Assembly: GCA_964030475.1 (NCBI GenBank) | Contig: CAXIPT010000001.1 | Coordinates: 25,315,072 to 25,379,071, forward strand | Length of the DNA stretch: 64,000 bases | Origin: Tethya wilhelma | Lineage: Eukaryota; Porifera; Demospongiae; Tethyida; Tethyidae | Reading direction: 5' to 3' | Shown here: positions 47,955 through 60,696 of the stretch, piece by piece | Position numbering within the stretch: position 1 is the first letter of the stretch | Layout of the letters: each line of letters opens with the position of its first letter | Notes under the pieces: model-generated | What the model was told of the DNA's origin: nothing | The model's input: only the letters and a program-made list of their open reading frames with translations | Database searches by the model: none | Made by a program: the position numbers and the translations under genes

Positions 47955-50900
47955 TTAAAAGTTTTCTTTGTGGAATTCAAAGCCGTACTGAGAGCACTTG
48001 GTCTTGAGGATGTTGCTAATGGCGGGAGGTCCACAGAAAAAGATGGTCACCTTTCCTTTGCGATCGTTGTCTAGCTGACGAAACACCTGTAGATGATCAA
48101 TCAAAGAAAAAAAAGGAATTCACAATAAAATGTGAAGAATAACAAACAGTGAAGACTTTTGCAAAAGATATTTTGTGGTGTATAACTATCATTGGAGAGA
48201 ATTTGAGAATTATGAATTGTTTGGCTAGTTCACTAATTGTAAGGATCAAGTTTCACTTGTAACTGATACTCAGCTATTGAACACATAAACTTGGAAGTGA
48301 TCATGTATTGCATATGACATTGTGCACAGCACACAGTGCCCAGCGCCCAGCGCCCAGTGCCCAGCGCCCAGCGCACAGTGCCCAGCGCCCAGCGCACAGT
48401 GCCCAGCGCCCAGCGCACAGCGCACAGTGCCCAGCGCCCAGCGCCCAGCGCACAGCGCACAGCACCCAGCAAACAGTGCACAGCGTACAGTGCACAGTGT
48501 ACTCGTGGTCTTTTAACTGATTTATGGAAAATATTTCGTGGTCACTTATCTACCGCGTAATGGTTAACCATACCCCAGCCTTTATTCAGGAGTAAATATT
48601 TCGTGGTTTTTCATTCAACCACAAAAACCATGAAAATTTTACTCCCCAAAAAACCCACTATAATACATTCTTTCAGATTTGGCCTAGTAGCTTCATGCAC
48701 TATAGTTCCTAACCTTGTTCCAATCTGGCCGTCCGGCTTGTGTCCTCGTCCTGAGTCCAGTGATGAGGTCTCTCTTCTCTTTCTTGTGGATGAGATCCAG
48801 CGCCATCTGGAGACCGATCGCCTTCACGTCCGTCTTTCTCAGGGCAGAGGTCATGTACATGTGCATGTCTAGGAACCTTTCGAAGCCACATTGCTCACTC
48901 TGCTCGATCTCTAGCTGACTGAGGAGGCTTACGAACCACTCAAAGGATCGCTGGTCTCTGTTGATCCAGTAAAAATCAACCTGTGATCGAGAGAGGACAA
49001 TAAATGAAGACAAAAGGAAAATCTATAAAGGTACAGCTAGATTTTCTGGCAGCTGAATAATTAGTTAAGGATTTGACAATATACTCTACAAAGCTAGCCA
49101 GAGAGAGTCAGACTAAAATAATTATTAGTAGATCACAATAAAAGAGTTCACTTATATATAGCTAGCCATGCACACACTGACACACACGTTGGTATGATTC
49201 AACCTTCAATTGAGCGATATCACATATACACATATGTACCTTCTTAAGTCTCATGACTGAGAGAGGGATGTCTCCAGTCCAGCCATGGTTACATCTGGGG
49301 CACACCTGACGAGCATTGCGATACCTAGAGAAACATAAATATAAATTTTATGCTATAGAATACTTTCTCGAAAATCGACCTAGCATCTGCACGATTAATC
49401 ACATTGAATCAAGAGCTGTAGCATTTTCAGTAGATTAATTCTATTGCTTCTTCTTGTCTTCTTGCAAAAATATCGATTACCTCATCATGATGCTCTGGAG
49501 TATTGAGGCAAAAGGTGTCACTCCAATCCCTGCTCCTATCAGCACGGCATGCTCTGCCTGAAAGATGTGGGCCGAGGGGGTACCATAGGGACCATCGATG
49601 TACACCTACAGATATTATTATGTCAGAAAAAGCTTGTAACATTAACCGAGCTTGCATTGCTTGTTTGTGATCATGTGATAGTCACATGATTGGTCGATCG
49701 ATAGCTACTCACTTCAATCCCTCTGTCCTCTTCGTTGTCCACCTGGACATTGATGATAGTGGGTGGGGCATTCAAGTGGGAGAAATCCTGACCGTGGGTC
49801 ACATTAGAACCCCTGTAGGAACATCATGAGAAGATATAATTATAGGCAAACACATTGGAAAAACACACACAATGTTATTTATATTAATTTTCGCACAAGG
49901 TATTAATTCTAAGTACATTTCACGGGCTTGCAGAAACACAAGGCATGGAAATATAGGAATGAGAGTTAGCCTCGTACCCAGGCCACTCCCTCATTTTAGT
50001 GCTTCACGCTCCTGGGTACGAGGCTAAATGAGAGTAGCAACATTGATCTCCATAAAACCAATAAAAGAGGGGAAGTATTATATCCAAAGTATACATAACA
50101 AATGCTCCAAATTAGCAGCAATAATGTCTGGAGTTCTATAGCATGCAAATAACTTCTGTTAACAATTTTAATAGAAATCACACACTCCACCATATGCATT
50201 ATACTAGCTATTCCCTCACCCATCCAGTCTCGCTGGGTCTCCAAACCCCCCAGTCACTGCCAGGGGGTGTACGTCATTCAGGGGTTCGTCAAAATCACAC
50301 GACTGGCTGTCCCCCCAGGTCCTCACCACCTGCTCCAACTGCTCCATGTTGTGGTTCTGTTGGTCGCGAGGCAGTTGCATCTGTATGGTTTCCCTCTTGC
50401 GAGATTTGTTCCTCTTGTCGAAAAACTCGTACAACTTGTTTGTCCAGGTGCCGACGGATCGGATGTGAAGCCATATGAATCCTTGTTGCTCGGGGGCGGA
50501 GCTTATCGTAAAGGGATGCCATTCGTATTTGGCGATGGAGGGAACTTGAAGGAAGACGTAGTCCCCTGGCTGGTAGGAGAAGTTAGTGGGACGGGTCATG
50601 ACAAGATGGGTGACCTGAAGGGAATGGGACGTGTGTGCATGAGATTTCATACTAGCACAGATGGGAAGTATATTAATGATTGTTACACTGAATTTATTAC
50701 CTATACATTTCAACATAAATTGCTTTTTGACCGGGTTCTAATTTCAACATAAATTGCTTTTTGACCGGGTTCTAATTTCAACATAAATTGCTTTTTGACC
50801 GGGTTCTAATTTCATTTTTATTTTAAGTCCTGTAAGTATAGCCATGCCTAGGACTATCAATAACAGTTACTAATAAAGGAATATTCACTTAAATTTTACA

Positions 50901-53900
50901 GCTAGACCAAAGCATCTCCACTTTAAACCCAAGAGAGCAACAAGTACATAATAACGTGAAGATACAATTATGAAATACAACTGGCTGCAGTAAGATTACC
51001 TTGGACGGTAGCAGTATTCCCTCTTGGATGTAGGTCCGACCGAACCGGGCCAGTTTGACCCACTTTGAGCGGAGGATCCTCTCCAGGATGTAGATGATCC
51101 CCGGAACAAGGAACCACTTCCAGAAGTGGGTGGCATGGAGGATGAGGAGAATGTAGAAGACAATGAATAGGAAGTGCGTCCAATAAAACACCTGCATGAA
51201 TGAATATATGTATGTGATTGAGGGAGGGAGTGAGTGTATGTATGTATGTACACAAGTATATATAAGGATTAGTGGGGATATAGATGAACACATGGACTTA
51301 GTGGAATATGTAAAATATAAATGGAAAGCAGATCATAAGCTTGTCAATCACAAATTAAATTTCATGGTAAAACTTTCTTAGAAAGAAAAGAGCATTATAG
51401 GTTCTATAATTATGCAATCATAACTAGCAATTTGACTGAACATGCAAGTTTACTGAACACTAAACTATACTCTATCTTGCCTTCTCTCACCTCAAAGTAT
51501 CCCTTCCTGCGCACACATGGCAACGAGCAGAGGACCATGATGGTGATGATAAGTATGAGGATGTCCCCTGTAATCCCGGCCGTTCCACCTACCCATCCGA
51601 ATCCTGTCTTGACCCAGAAGAAATACTTCCAAAGAGGGAGGCCTTCTTCAGTGAGAGAGAGAAGAGCTGAGTGCACGTGTGTATTGAAATGGGAAGCAAA
51701 AAAAACAACAAATATTGTGAATACCAGTCAGTATGTATAATGTATACATATAGAAATTCAAATCAGTATAATGTTTAACAAAAACTCTATACTATTCAAT
51801 TAGTGTTAGAATCGCATGAACAAGCTAAACCTTCAGTGCAAGCTTTGACTTCATTAAAGACTAAATGGAAAGGAATGAAAGAGTAAGAAGGCCTAGCTGC
51901 ATGCACGGCTGGTTCAACTTCTAGTCTATCGAGCTAGACCCTCCTTCCTTGTTATATGCTCCTATAGGCTGGTTTACAAGGCTACTGTACCCCTCACTGA
52001 AGTTCACGATGTGTGCCATGGTATGAATGATGGCAAATATGAAGATGACCCATCCACACATCTTGTGGAGCTCAATGTGCTGGTCCAGGGGGAAGAGGAA
52101 GGCTACCCTCGTTGAACGAAGCCACGTGAGACCACGCCTCATCATGACGATGATCACAAATGTGGGGTTAAAGTTCAAACACTGACCACACCCACGAGCA
52201 ATTGCAACTGCAGGTCCCTGTAATCATAAATTATTAATCAATAATAATTATTGACAATTATATGGATTAGAGTAAAGCATATGTAGTGAGTCATAAACAC
52301 TAATACATAATTATTATAAACATATGTACGATTAATTAGTCAACTTTGAACCAAAATTGATAAGAATAATTGTTAATCAAGAAACATGCAGACAATACTA
52401 CTCTACACGTAAAATGCCTATGAGACAGTATGACATAATCAACAATTATCAGCTGACCTTTGACCTGTGCCGTACAGCTGCTTCTACAAACAGTATGGTG
52501 TTGACTCCGATGTAGAGGATGAGCCATATCACCCACGTCAGGTTGTTTCTGACGTACTTCCATGTGGCCCAGTGGGGTAGGAGGTTGTGGAGGGTTTGAC
52601 GTCTCTGGGACTGAGGAGGCTTGAGCCAGTTGGCAGCACTGTGTGTGTGTGTGTGTGAGTGAGTGAGTGAGCGATAGATGGAACCTATTATATGGTTCTA
52701 GTATAGATCAGTTGCTCATAATTTCTTTCGCTACTATCACATGCATGATCACAGAAAAAAAATGCTTTGTAAACTCCACAAACTAACCTAATGGTGAGGT
52801 TCTCAATGACTCCTGGGTGCTTGTCCAGTTCCGCCTTGAGCTCTTCGAAACTGATGGTTCCACTGTTGTCCACGTCAGCATCCTCAAAGAGGGCGTGTGT
52901 CAGTTCATCCAGCTTGTCTTCACTGAACTGCAACGTACTCTCTCCCACGCAGGATTTGAGCACAGTACGCAGTTCGTTGTAGTCAATGTGACCATTACCT
53001 GGAGGAAGAGAATTAAGGAGAAAGTGAAGAAGACTAATAAACACACATATACAGAAAGATCGACTCTTAGAGAGAGACAGCTGGAGATAGGACAAACCAT
53101 CAACATCGTAGACTTGGAAGAGGAATCTGAGCTTGTCGACTTCTGATCCGTTGGTGAGGAGGGTAAGGCCATCCATGAGCTCCCTCAGACTGATGTAGCC
53201 ACTATTGTCTCTGTCAAACAGCTGGAAGAACCTCTCTGCAAAGAATGACTGTTTGTGTGTGTGTATGCAGTTACTTCAATGTTATACATACAATTCTACA
53301 TGTACCAAAATCATATTATTGTGGTCTAAACACAGCTGTCCAACATCAACAGTTGGGGGTATAGCTCAGTGGTAGAGCATTCGACTGCAGATCGAGAGGT
53401 CCCTGGTTCAAATCCGGGTGCCCCCTTCAAATATTTTTCTTTCTTCAGTAATTTTTTTCCACAACAAACTCATAATGATTAATGACAGGGTCCTCCTCAT
53501 TCCCTCACTCACTCACTGAGTGACTTACCTCTTTCACGTGCAGGGCCTTCTTGAACTCCTCCAGATCAATCTGTCGGTTGTTACCGGCAACGATGGAGAA
53601 CTGCTGCTCAAACCATGCCAGCCATTTAGCATCGCGATCCATACTGCATGCACCGTAGACAGTGACAAAAGGGTTAAGGATTATTTTAGATATACTATAT
53701 AGAAATCATACCATGCAATCTTTCCCAAAGCGTCCAGTAACTCTGGCAATGTGAGTTTACCATTCGTATCAACCAGTTGGTAGAACCGCTCCATAAACTA
53801 TACATGACATGTAAAGTGTACAACAAAGAAAATTAATGACAAGATTAATATTGCGACCTTCAGTCCATAGCACGACAATTGAGATGAAATGAGCACAGTT

Positions 53901-54221
53901 ATAATATTTTATATGTCACCTGCTATGTGAGGACCGTGGGTTCAATGATTTCAAGTACGAGGGAAAGTGCAGGCAATGGACTTATAAAGACAAAACAGAG
54001 GGTGTTATGAATAGCACATAATTATGCCGAAAAATAAACCAACTAGGATAGAACCTTTCAACAAGGACTACACCTAGAGTATCCCTATAGACACTGGCAC
54101 ATTTATTGTGCTAAAATACCGTGGTTAGAAGCGTGTAATTGGGGCTAAAGTGTCACGTGTAAAGGTTACTTATTATTATTACTACAGAAACTCGATACGC
54201 TGCAACGAGTCATTGTACGTG

Positions 54222-54257
<36 letters not shown>

Positions 54258-55915
54258 GTACTCCACTGATCTGAAGAGCTCTCTTGAACTCATCTAGCTG
54301 AAGCAGCTGGTCGTCCCCCGACACTCTATCAAAGACCTGCTCAAACCACTTGAGAATCTTCACCTTGCGATTATGACTGCAAATACAAAGAGAGAATTAC
54401 TAAAATTATTTTGTAATACATATAGGTTGCCCAGCTCTAATAAAAATCCAAAATGGACAGCTATATCTTTTACTATTGGGTTCGTGAATTTGTAATTTTT
54501 AACAGTTTCTTCAAACTGAATATTTAGTTTAGCTTACGTTGTAAGTCGCCCCATTCCTCCAACCAGTTCTTGGAGGCTGACAGAGTTACTGTGATCGGTG
54601 TCAAACAACTTGAACAACTGCTCGGCAAACTCCTGCAATAATCAACAATAATTATTAATAATTACATTGGGTTATCTCCAGCAAATATCGCTATCAATAA
54701 TCATATAGTGCTATTGATCTTTGAATCTAAACACACTCAAAGTTTCACATGACAGGTATGCATGACAACAGCTGTTTGTACTGCCACTCCCACCTCTCTG
54801 CTGTAGACCACATGCATTGACTGTTAGTGAACACACACACAGACAGACAGACACACAGGAAGTGTAGAAGCTCCTCCCACACGACCGACCCATGCATGGA
54901 TGTAAATGGCATACTAATAAAGCAGTCTGTATGCATTAATAACAAGATTCATAGAAATTGAGTATATGTGAATATCTTATTTACATTTATATTGTGAAGA
55001 GAGAGGCAACTCAAGACTACAGAAACACAAGACTGCTGTATTCCAATGAACGCCCATGGTCCAATAAAACCCATGCTACTACTACAGAATTTATAGAGAA
55101 ACACACAAACTTACTTCATTCTCTTTCACAGCATACTTGAGATCTCTCAGAGTGACTCGACCGTGTTTCCCTATCTTGGTAAAAGTCACACGAAACCACT
55201 CCAAGATTAGTGCAATCTCTTCTTCGTCTGACACAATAACTTCTTCCTCAGCACTAATATCGACGCCATCTGCAGCACCATGATGTTGATGCGGACTCCC
55301 TGAACTCCTTTCCCCTCCTCCTTCTTCTTCATCTTCCTCGGCAACAGTTGTGGAGCTGTGAAGATGGTCTTCGTCCCTTTCCGCACCGTCTCGATCTTCA
55401 TCAGCAGCTGAAATGCATTCTATCTCTTGATGGTGAGCTTGATGAACGAGCCCATTTCTCTTTCTTCTTGTCGACTGCTCTAGTAGATTGTCTTCTGGCT
55501 CAGGAGGTGTACGATCATTGCCTAATCTGAGTTGTAGCTCTACTTCATCATCTTCTTCTAGTTCTAGAGAGCAGCTCTCGTTTTGGAAGACGTTCAGATG
55601 GTCCACATCTTCACTGTGATCAGGATGAAAGGGTGTACCGCAACAACCATGATTCGCGGAGTGTGAAGTTTGCGGTGTGCGTCTCACAGCTTGCGGTTGC
55701 ACGGCAGGAGGTGAGCGTGGTGAGGTTACAGTGCCGCGATGAGCTTGCCTTTGACGTTCGAGTAGATTTCGCGCTTTCCTTGTGGTGTTTGCAAGCATGC
55801 CCAGTGTGATGGCTCGTCTCGCATTATTACTCTCTGGTTCTGCTCGCTGTTCATCTTGGTCTTCGTCTAATGATCCACGCACTTTGATCAACTTGGCATG
55901 CGGTATTATCTCCAT
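47955..55915 (-). CDS. NOX5: NOX5-type calcium-regulated NADPH oxidase
   Basis: NOX5 moves electrons from cytosolic NADPH through FAD and two hemes to oxygen, making superoxide, under EF-hand calcium control. Seventeen exons: 55915-55115, 54632-54538, 54376-54262, 53797-53712, 53643-53529, 53248-53098, 52998-52788, 52638-52458, 52217-51998, 51666-51491, 51191-51000, 50614-50220, 49812-49713, 49615-49481, 49324-49240, 48980-48714 and 48086-47955. An acidic, disordered N-terminus (about 230 residues) precedes about eight EF-hand units; canonical loops include DRDNSGYISLRE, DVDGNGHIDYNE and DVDNSGTISFEE. Heme histidines fit DQHIELHK/IHTMAH and YWTHFL/LHATHF. FAD: HPFTISSAPE; NADPH: IDGPYGTPS, GAGIGVTPF, FFCGPPA; C-terminus KENF. 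LRTRTQAGRPDWNKV matches human NOX5. Another 5' exon is possible, because an acceptor-like gtag lies just before the ATG. Confidence 0.93.
48322..48500. repeat. Minisatellite of cccagcgc/acagtgcc units
   Basis: About 180 bp of roughly 10-bp units (cagcgcccag, cagcgcacag, cagtgcccag). All six frames are open through it, which creates spurious Ala/Pro/Gln-Ser and Trp/Ala-rich frames. It lies in the last NOX5 intron and is much more GC-rich than its surroundings. Confidence 0.9.
49967..50026. mobile_element. 60-bp palindromic element, tagcctcg family
   Basis: tagcctcgtacccaggc at the left and cctgggtacgaggcta at the right, around a short spacer. It lies in a NOX5 intron. Confidence 0.8.
50707..50814. 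repeat. Three tandem copies of a 34-bp unit
   Basis: The unit containing caacataaattgctttttga and ccgggttcta is repeated exactly at 50707, 50741 and 50775. It lies in a NOX5 intron close to the exon ending the membrane domain. No function is apparent. Confidence 0.9.
53355..53426 (+). tRNA. tRNA-Cys (GCA)
   Basis: A 72-nt cloverleaf with acceptor stem gggggta/tgccccc, A box tagctcagtggtaga, anticodon loop ctgcaga reading GCA, and B box ggttcaaatcc. A T-rich stretch follows. Antisense inside a NOX5 intron between EF-hand exons. Confidence 0.95.
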
Positions 55916-56375
55916 TCCTACAATATCAGTGAGGTACACTAGCACTATAAAATGTGACACTGACAAAAGTAAAATTTATGAAGCAATGCAATGACTTGAA
56001 GTTATTGTTAGATCCCACGCGCACCGCACGCTTGCAGGGGGTATGTTATTCAACCTTTGACCTCGTGACCGAACACACCCCCTAAGTCGCGTCGTAAAGT
56101 TACCGCCCCCGCCGAGAATTTGCTGACACAGCAAACCACGAAATCATGTGAATCGGAAGAAGGCTGTGTGTGGTAATCATCTGTGAACAGCTCGAAATAC
56201 AAAGGAACAAAACAGCAATCAAGTGTTTCTACTGTCTCGCAGACACCACAAAACAAGTTATCAAGGACCTAGCTGATCTTGGACTGAGATAAACCCTTGA
56301 TAAGCTTAGTCTGAAATCCTCCCAACTCGGGATATATATATTATATCATAATTCAGAACATATTTATTTCAAATC
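55916..56375. promoter_or_regulatory. Divergent interval between NOX5 and the EAAT-like exon
   Basis: 460 bp separates the two start codons. The part from about 56187 recurs before the second EAAT copy (58278-58462), so it is probably 5' UTR or promoter of that gene. No clear TATA box. Confidence 0.45.
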
Positions 56376-56936
56376 ATGGCAACTATTACAACAGATCAGA
56401 ACAGTGGTAGCAACCAAAGCAATGACTCTGTCTCCAGTAACGAGAGCGATCCCTTGGTGCCACATCTGCAGAATAACTCGAAGAAAAGGATCCTCAAAAA
56501 AGTCGCAAAATGGTTCAAAACGAACCTTCTCCTCATTCTCACGATAGCTTCTGTCGTAGTTGGTACCATCATCGGTATAGCTGTCCGCGAGGCCAAGCTC
56601 GATAGAGACGGCTACCGACTCATGGTCGAGCTGATTTCCTTCCCGGGCGAAATTTTCCTCCGAATGCTTAAAATGTTGATTCTTCCCCTGATCGTGTTCA
56701 GTCTGATCGCCGGACTTGGATCTTTGGAAGCCAAAGTAGCCGGATCTCTCGGCTGGAAGACGGTGCTGTATTATGGTACGACCACCTTGCTTGCCGTTGG
56801 ACTGGGTCTGATCTTAGTGAGCACCATTAAACCAGGCAGTAGAGGGTTCGAGGTGGAGTGTAATAATGCTACCCACGGGTTGGTGAGTGAGTTGGACACA
56901 CTGGATTCTATATTGGACTTGTTGAGGTATGCATAT
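56376..56936 (+). pseudogene. Duplicate first exon of the glutamate transporter
   Basis: The exon encodes the same 187 residues as 58463 onwards (MATITTDQNSG start, LLLILTIASVVVG and LPLIVFSLIAGLGSL membrane segments) with only silent or minor base changes, and keeps a gtatgc donor. No second transporter exon follows. After about 120 bp the copy ends near an N at 57065 and a retroelement fragment. It is either a broken gene copy or the first part of a paralogue whose rest is not assembled. Confidence 0.7.
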
Positions 56937-57098
56937 TTTATGATGTAATGATGATGTAATGGTGATGTGATGGTTTTGCTTTGATGACAGTGGGTATGTC
57001 ATTATGTATATATAGTAATGTGTGTGAGCAAAAACTATCCAAAGCTGAATCAAAAGGCCAATTATTTAAAAATANTGGACAGCACAAGACCCTACTCT

Positions 57099-57404
57099 CT
57101 CGTGTGTTCACCGTTTTCTCCTGTCAGGATGGCCTGTGCAGAAGCTCAGCAAAGAGTTTCAGCCGTTTGTGTCAAGGAAAAACGAACTGAGTGTTTTAGA
57201 TGGTTGCGTTCTGTGGTCCTCGCGGATTGTTGTTCCTCCTCCTGGAAGACAGCGACTATTGGATGAGCTGCACAACACTCATCTCAAAGTCAGTAAGATG
57301 AAGACTCTAGCCCGTGCTTATGTATGGTGGCCCGGCATGGACTCGGACTTCTCCCAACATGTCGGACACTTTCTCCTCCATTAACGAAATTTGCCACAAT
57401 TTAT
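57099..57404 (+). mobile_element. Ty3/gypsy-type pol fragment (integrase zinc-binding region)
   Basis: The frame up to a stop at 57384 reads FQPFVSRKNELSVLDGCVLW, IVVPPPGRQRLLDELHNTHL and YVWWPGMDSD, typical of the segment between RNase H and integrase core in Ty3/gypsy retrotransposons. The H-x3-H half of the zinc finger is visible but the expected paired cysteines are not. No LTRs or other domains are seen, so it is a dead fragment. Confidence 0.75.
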
Positions 57405-57554
57405 TTGCAAACATTGTGGGTCACTCCACATGTCTTGACTAGATGGCTGGTACACTTTACAGGAAGTTTTAGACACCAGTAGGGTTCACGCTTACTAGTG
57501 AGTTCTTTGTTGAACCCCAATTATAGCTAAACTTACTTCCAGGTCATAATAATG

Positions 57555-57765
57555 TACCGTATAGCGGGAAATTTTCGTGGGGGAAAATTTTTGCGAATTT
57601 CGTGGTTTGGTAGCTTTCCGCGAAAATTTTCCCCCATGAAATTTGTAAGGTATGTGGTCGTCATGTATAGTTGAGACGCAATCCACGAAAATTTTCCCCG
57701 CGAATTTCTATTCAAGACGAAAACGCAAAAATTTTCCCCCACGAAAATTTTCCGCTATACGGTAT
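57555..57765. mobile_element. Complete 211-bp inverted-repeat element (tatacggta family)
   Basis: Left end taccgtatagcgggaaattt, right end tttccgctatacggta. Body nearly identical to 24489-24699. It lies between the two EAAT exon copies. Confidence 0.85.
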
Positions 57766-58462
57766 ATCTTCTTACTGTGTTAATTAGCTCCATCCAACTA
57801 GTGTCCTTCCGATGATATCAATGTACCTCAAAGGGCTAAAGTCCATCTGGTTTGAGAATGCCGCTGGAAGTGAAATAATGAGATTCATGCAATACTTTTC
57901 CTATGGGAAAAATAGCTAACTTTTGACTGGTAAGGTGTAGGAAGCTAAAAAAGCAACCACAAGAGCGGGGAGAATGAGCGCTTTTCATGCAATGCCCTGC
58001 GGGTGCTTGAAATTTTGAAATCGGTTGGATAATAAGAAAGTTATTTGATTTTTTTACCAGCATTCTCAAACTATTATAGGAGCTTGCAAATGTAAGTTTT
58101 CTGGCTCATTATTAGGCACACCATCATCGACTTTTGATACCTTATAGGTTATAGCATTAATTACACTCCTGATCTGCAGCAGCGCATCATAATATATTTT
58201 GAGCTGATTGTTTTCTGTTTCTTTTTGCTAAAAAATCTTTATAAGACGAAATAAACGTTTTTTGTGAAAACTGTTCCATGTGAACAGCTCGAAATACAAA
58301 GGAACAAAACAGCAATCAAGTGCTTCCACTGTCTCGCAGACACCACAAAACAACTTGTCAAGGACCTAGCTGATCTTGGACTGAGATAAACCCTTGATAA
58401 GCTTTAGTCTGAAATCCTTCAGATCAACAAGAAAACAACTCAAGATATATTTATTTCAAACC

Positions 58463-60606
58463 ATGGCAACTATTACAACAGATCAGAACAGTGGTAGCAA
58501 CCAAAGCAATGACTCTGTCTCCAGTAACGAGAGCGATCCCTTAGTGCCACATCTGCAGAATAACTCAAAGAAAAGGATCCTCAAAAAAGTCGCAAAATGG
58601 TTTAAAACAAACCTTCTCCTCATTCTCACGATAGCTTCCGTCGTAGTTGGTACCATCATCGGTATAGCTGTCCGTGAGGCCAAGCTCGATAGAGACGGCT
58701 ACCGACTCATGGTCGAGCTGATTTCCTTCCCGGGCGAAATTTTCCTCCGAATGCTTAAAATGTTGATTCTTCCCCTGATCGTGTTCAGTCTGATCGCCGG
58801 ACTTGGATCTTTGGAAGCGAAAGTGGCCGGATCTCTCGGCTGGAAGACGGTGCTGTATTATGGTACGACCACCTTGCTTGCCGTTGGACTTGGTCTGATC
58901 TTGGTGAGCACCATTAAACCGGGCAGTAGAGGGTTTGAGGTGGAGTGTAATAATGCCACCCATGGGTTGGTGAGTGAGTTGGACACATTGGACTCTATAT
59001 TGGACTTGTTGAGGTATGCATATTTTATGATGTAATGATGATGTAATGGTGATGTGATGGTTTTGCTTTGATGACAGTGGGTATGTCATTTGGTACCTAC
59101 ATGTATATATAGTAATGTGTGTGAGCAAAAACTATCCAAAGCTGAATCTTAATAGCCAATAAGATAAATTATTATAAAATACGAATGAGTTAGTCCCCGT
59201 GATTAAAGGAACTAGCTATGTCACTATAATATAAGCGCTGTTTTGTTATCCAGAATAAAATGCATGAAGTTTTGTGACGATTTTTGTTGACAAATGGGCA
59301 ATACATGTACATACATGGGGCTAATATCTGGACATGGTACTCAGATCACGCTAGAAACAAAACAAAAAACATCATAAAAGGTCATAGAACGTCATAAAAC
59401 GTCAGGTATTTTATTTTTAGTAACAAAACTGCGCTTATATAGTGACACAGTTCTTTTAAGGCTACAATTACAGTACATGCTTGTTTCAGATAGACATTTT
59501 GTTACAATTTGCTGACCGTACAATTCTATGTGTTGATGGCATCTTTCATCTATCTGTTAATTTCATTTTCTTACAGAAACATGCTTCCTGACAATCTGTT
59601 TGCCGCCACATTTCAACAGGTATGTATGTATGTATGTATGTATGTGGCACCACATCTATAGTTATATAGTATGTTAACACACTATCTTAATGGCCCATCA
59701 TAATGTCCGTGTGTTTGATGGTGTACATGTGTTCAGGGCGCACAATTCAGTTGTACATAGGTTATACTCCATTATGTAATGGACAACTAACAGTGTGTGT
59801 TTGAGATGTAGGGAAAAAATGCAAGAGTACTGTTGCTATAGTCATAAGTGTTGTAGATATTTATAGCTACTTGCATAAATGCATTAATTTTTGTATAAAA
59901 TTTATTAGTCTATCTTTTTACTATGGGGAAGTTTAGAGATACCGTATAGCACAAAATATTGCCGGTAATAAAATTTGGTGGATAGTCAAAGATTTCATGA
60001 TAAGTGGATTTTATTTTGGCGTTAGCGCTCGCAGCATTCCATATGTGCTTGTGCAAAAATGACGTTTGGCAGATTTAACATTGATGGTCCTTACCAAAAC
60101 CGCCAAGCTGCCAATATTAAAATCTGCCAAATTTTTGTGCTATACAGTAATATTTTCTATTTTGCAAAATTTCACACATTTCAATCCCATTCCAATCTAT
60201 ATTCCACACATTCCAATCTGCATTCCACACATTCCAATCCACATTCCACACATTCCAATCCACATTCCACACAGTCTGAAACCCATTACTCCCACGAGTA
60301 CGTGACGAACTACAAACAGTGTCTCAACGTTTCCGGAGAAGAAGCTCTCAACCTAACCTGCCAGGCCATCCAGGATACCATCTCAGAGCTAAACATCTCC
60401 TGTGTCAATTCTACTGAGGAGGTCCGACAGATTAGCATCAGGCCACGGGATGGTATGAATGTTTTGGGGATCATCGTTTTTACAATTGCTTTCGGTATCA
60501 CGCTTGGACGACTCGGACCAGAGGGGAGGAGTATTGTGAGGGTGATAGGGGTGCTTAATGAGGCCATTATGAAGTTGGTCACCCTCGTCATGTGGTAAGT
60601 GTGTGT

Positions 60607-60696
<90 letters not shown>

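Noticed and set aside
48308..48560. Long open frames with Ala/Pro/Gln-Ser or Trp/Ala repeats on both strands
   Set aside because: They are read-through of the decamer minisatellite; all frames are open and none has a domain or splice context.
53860..53960. Possible further tRNA (ggttca near 53938)
   Set aside because: No matching A box, anticodon stem or acceptor stem.
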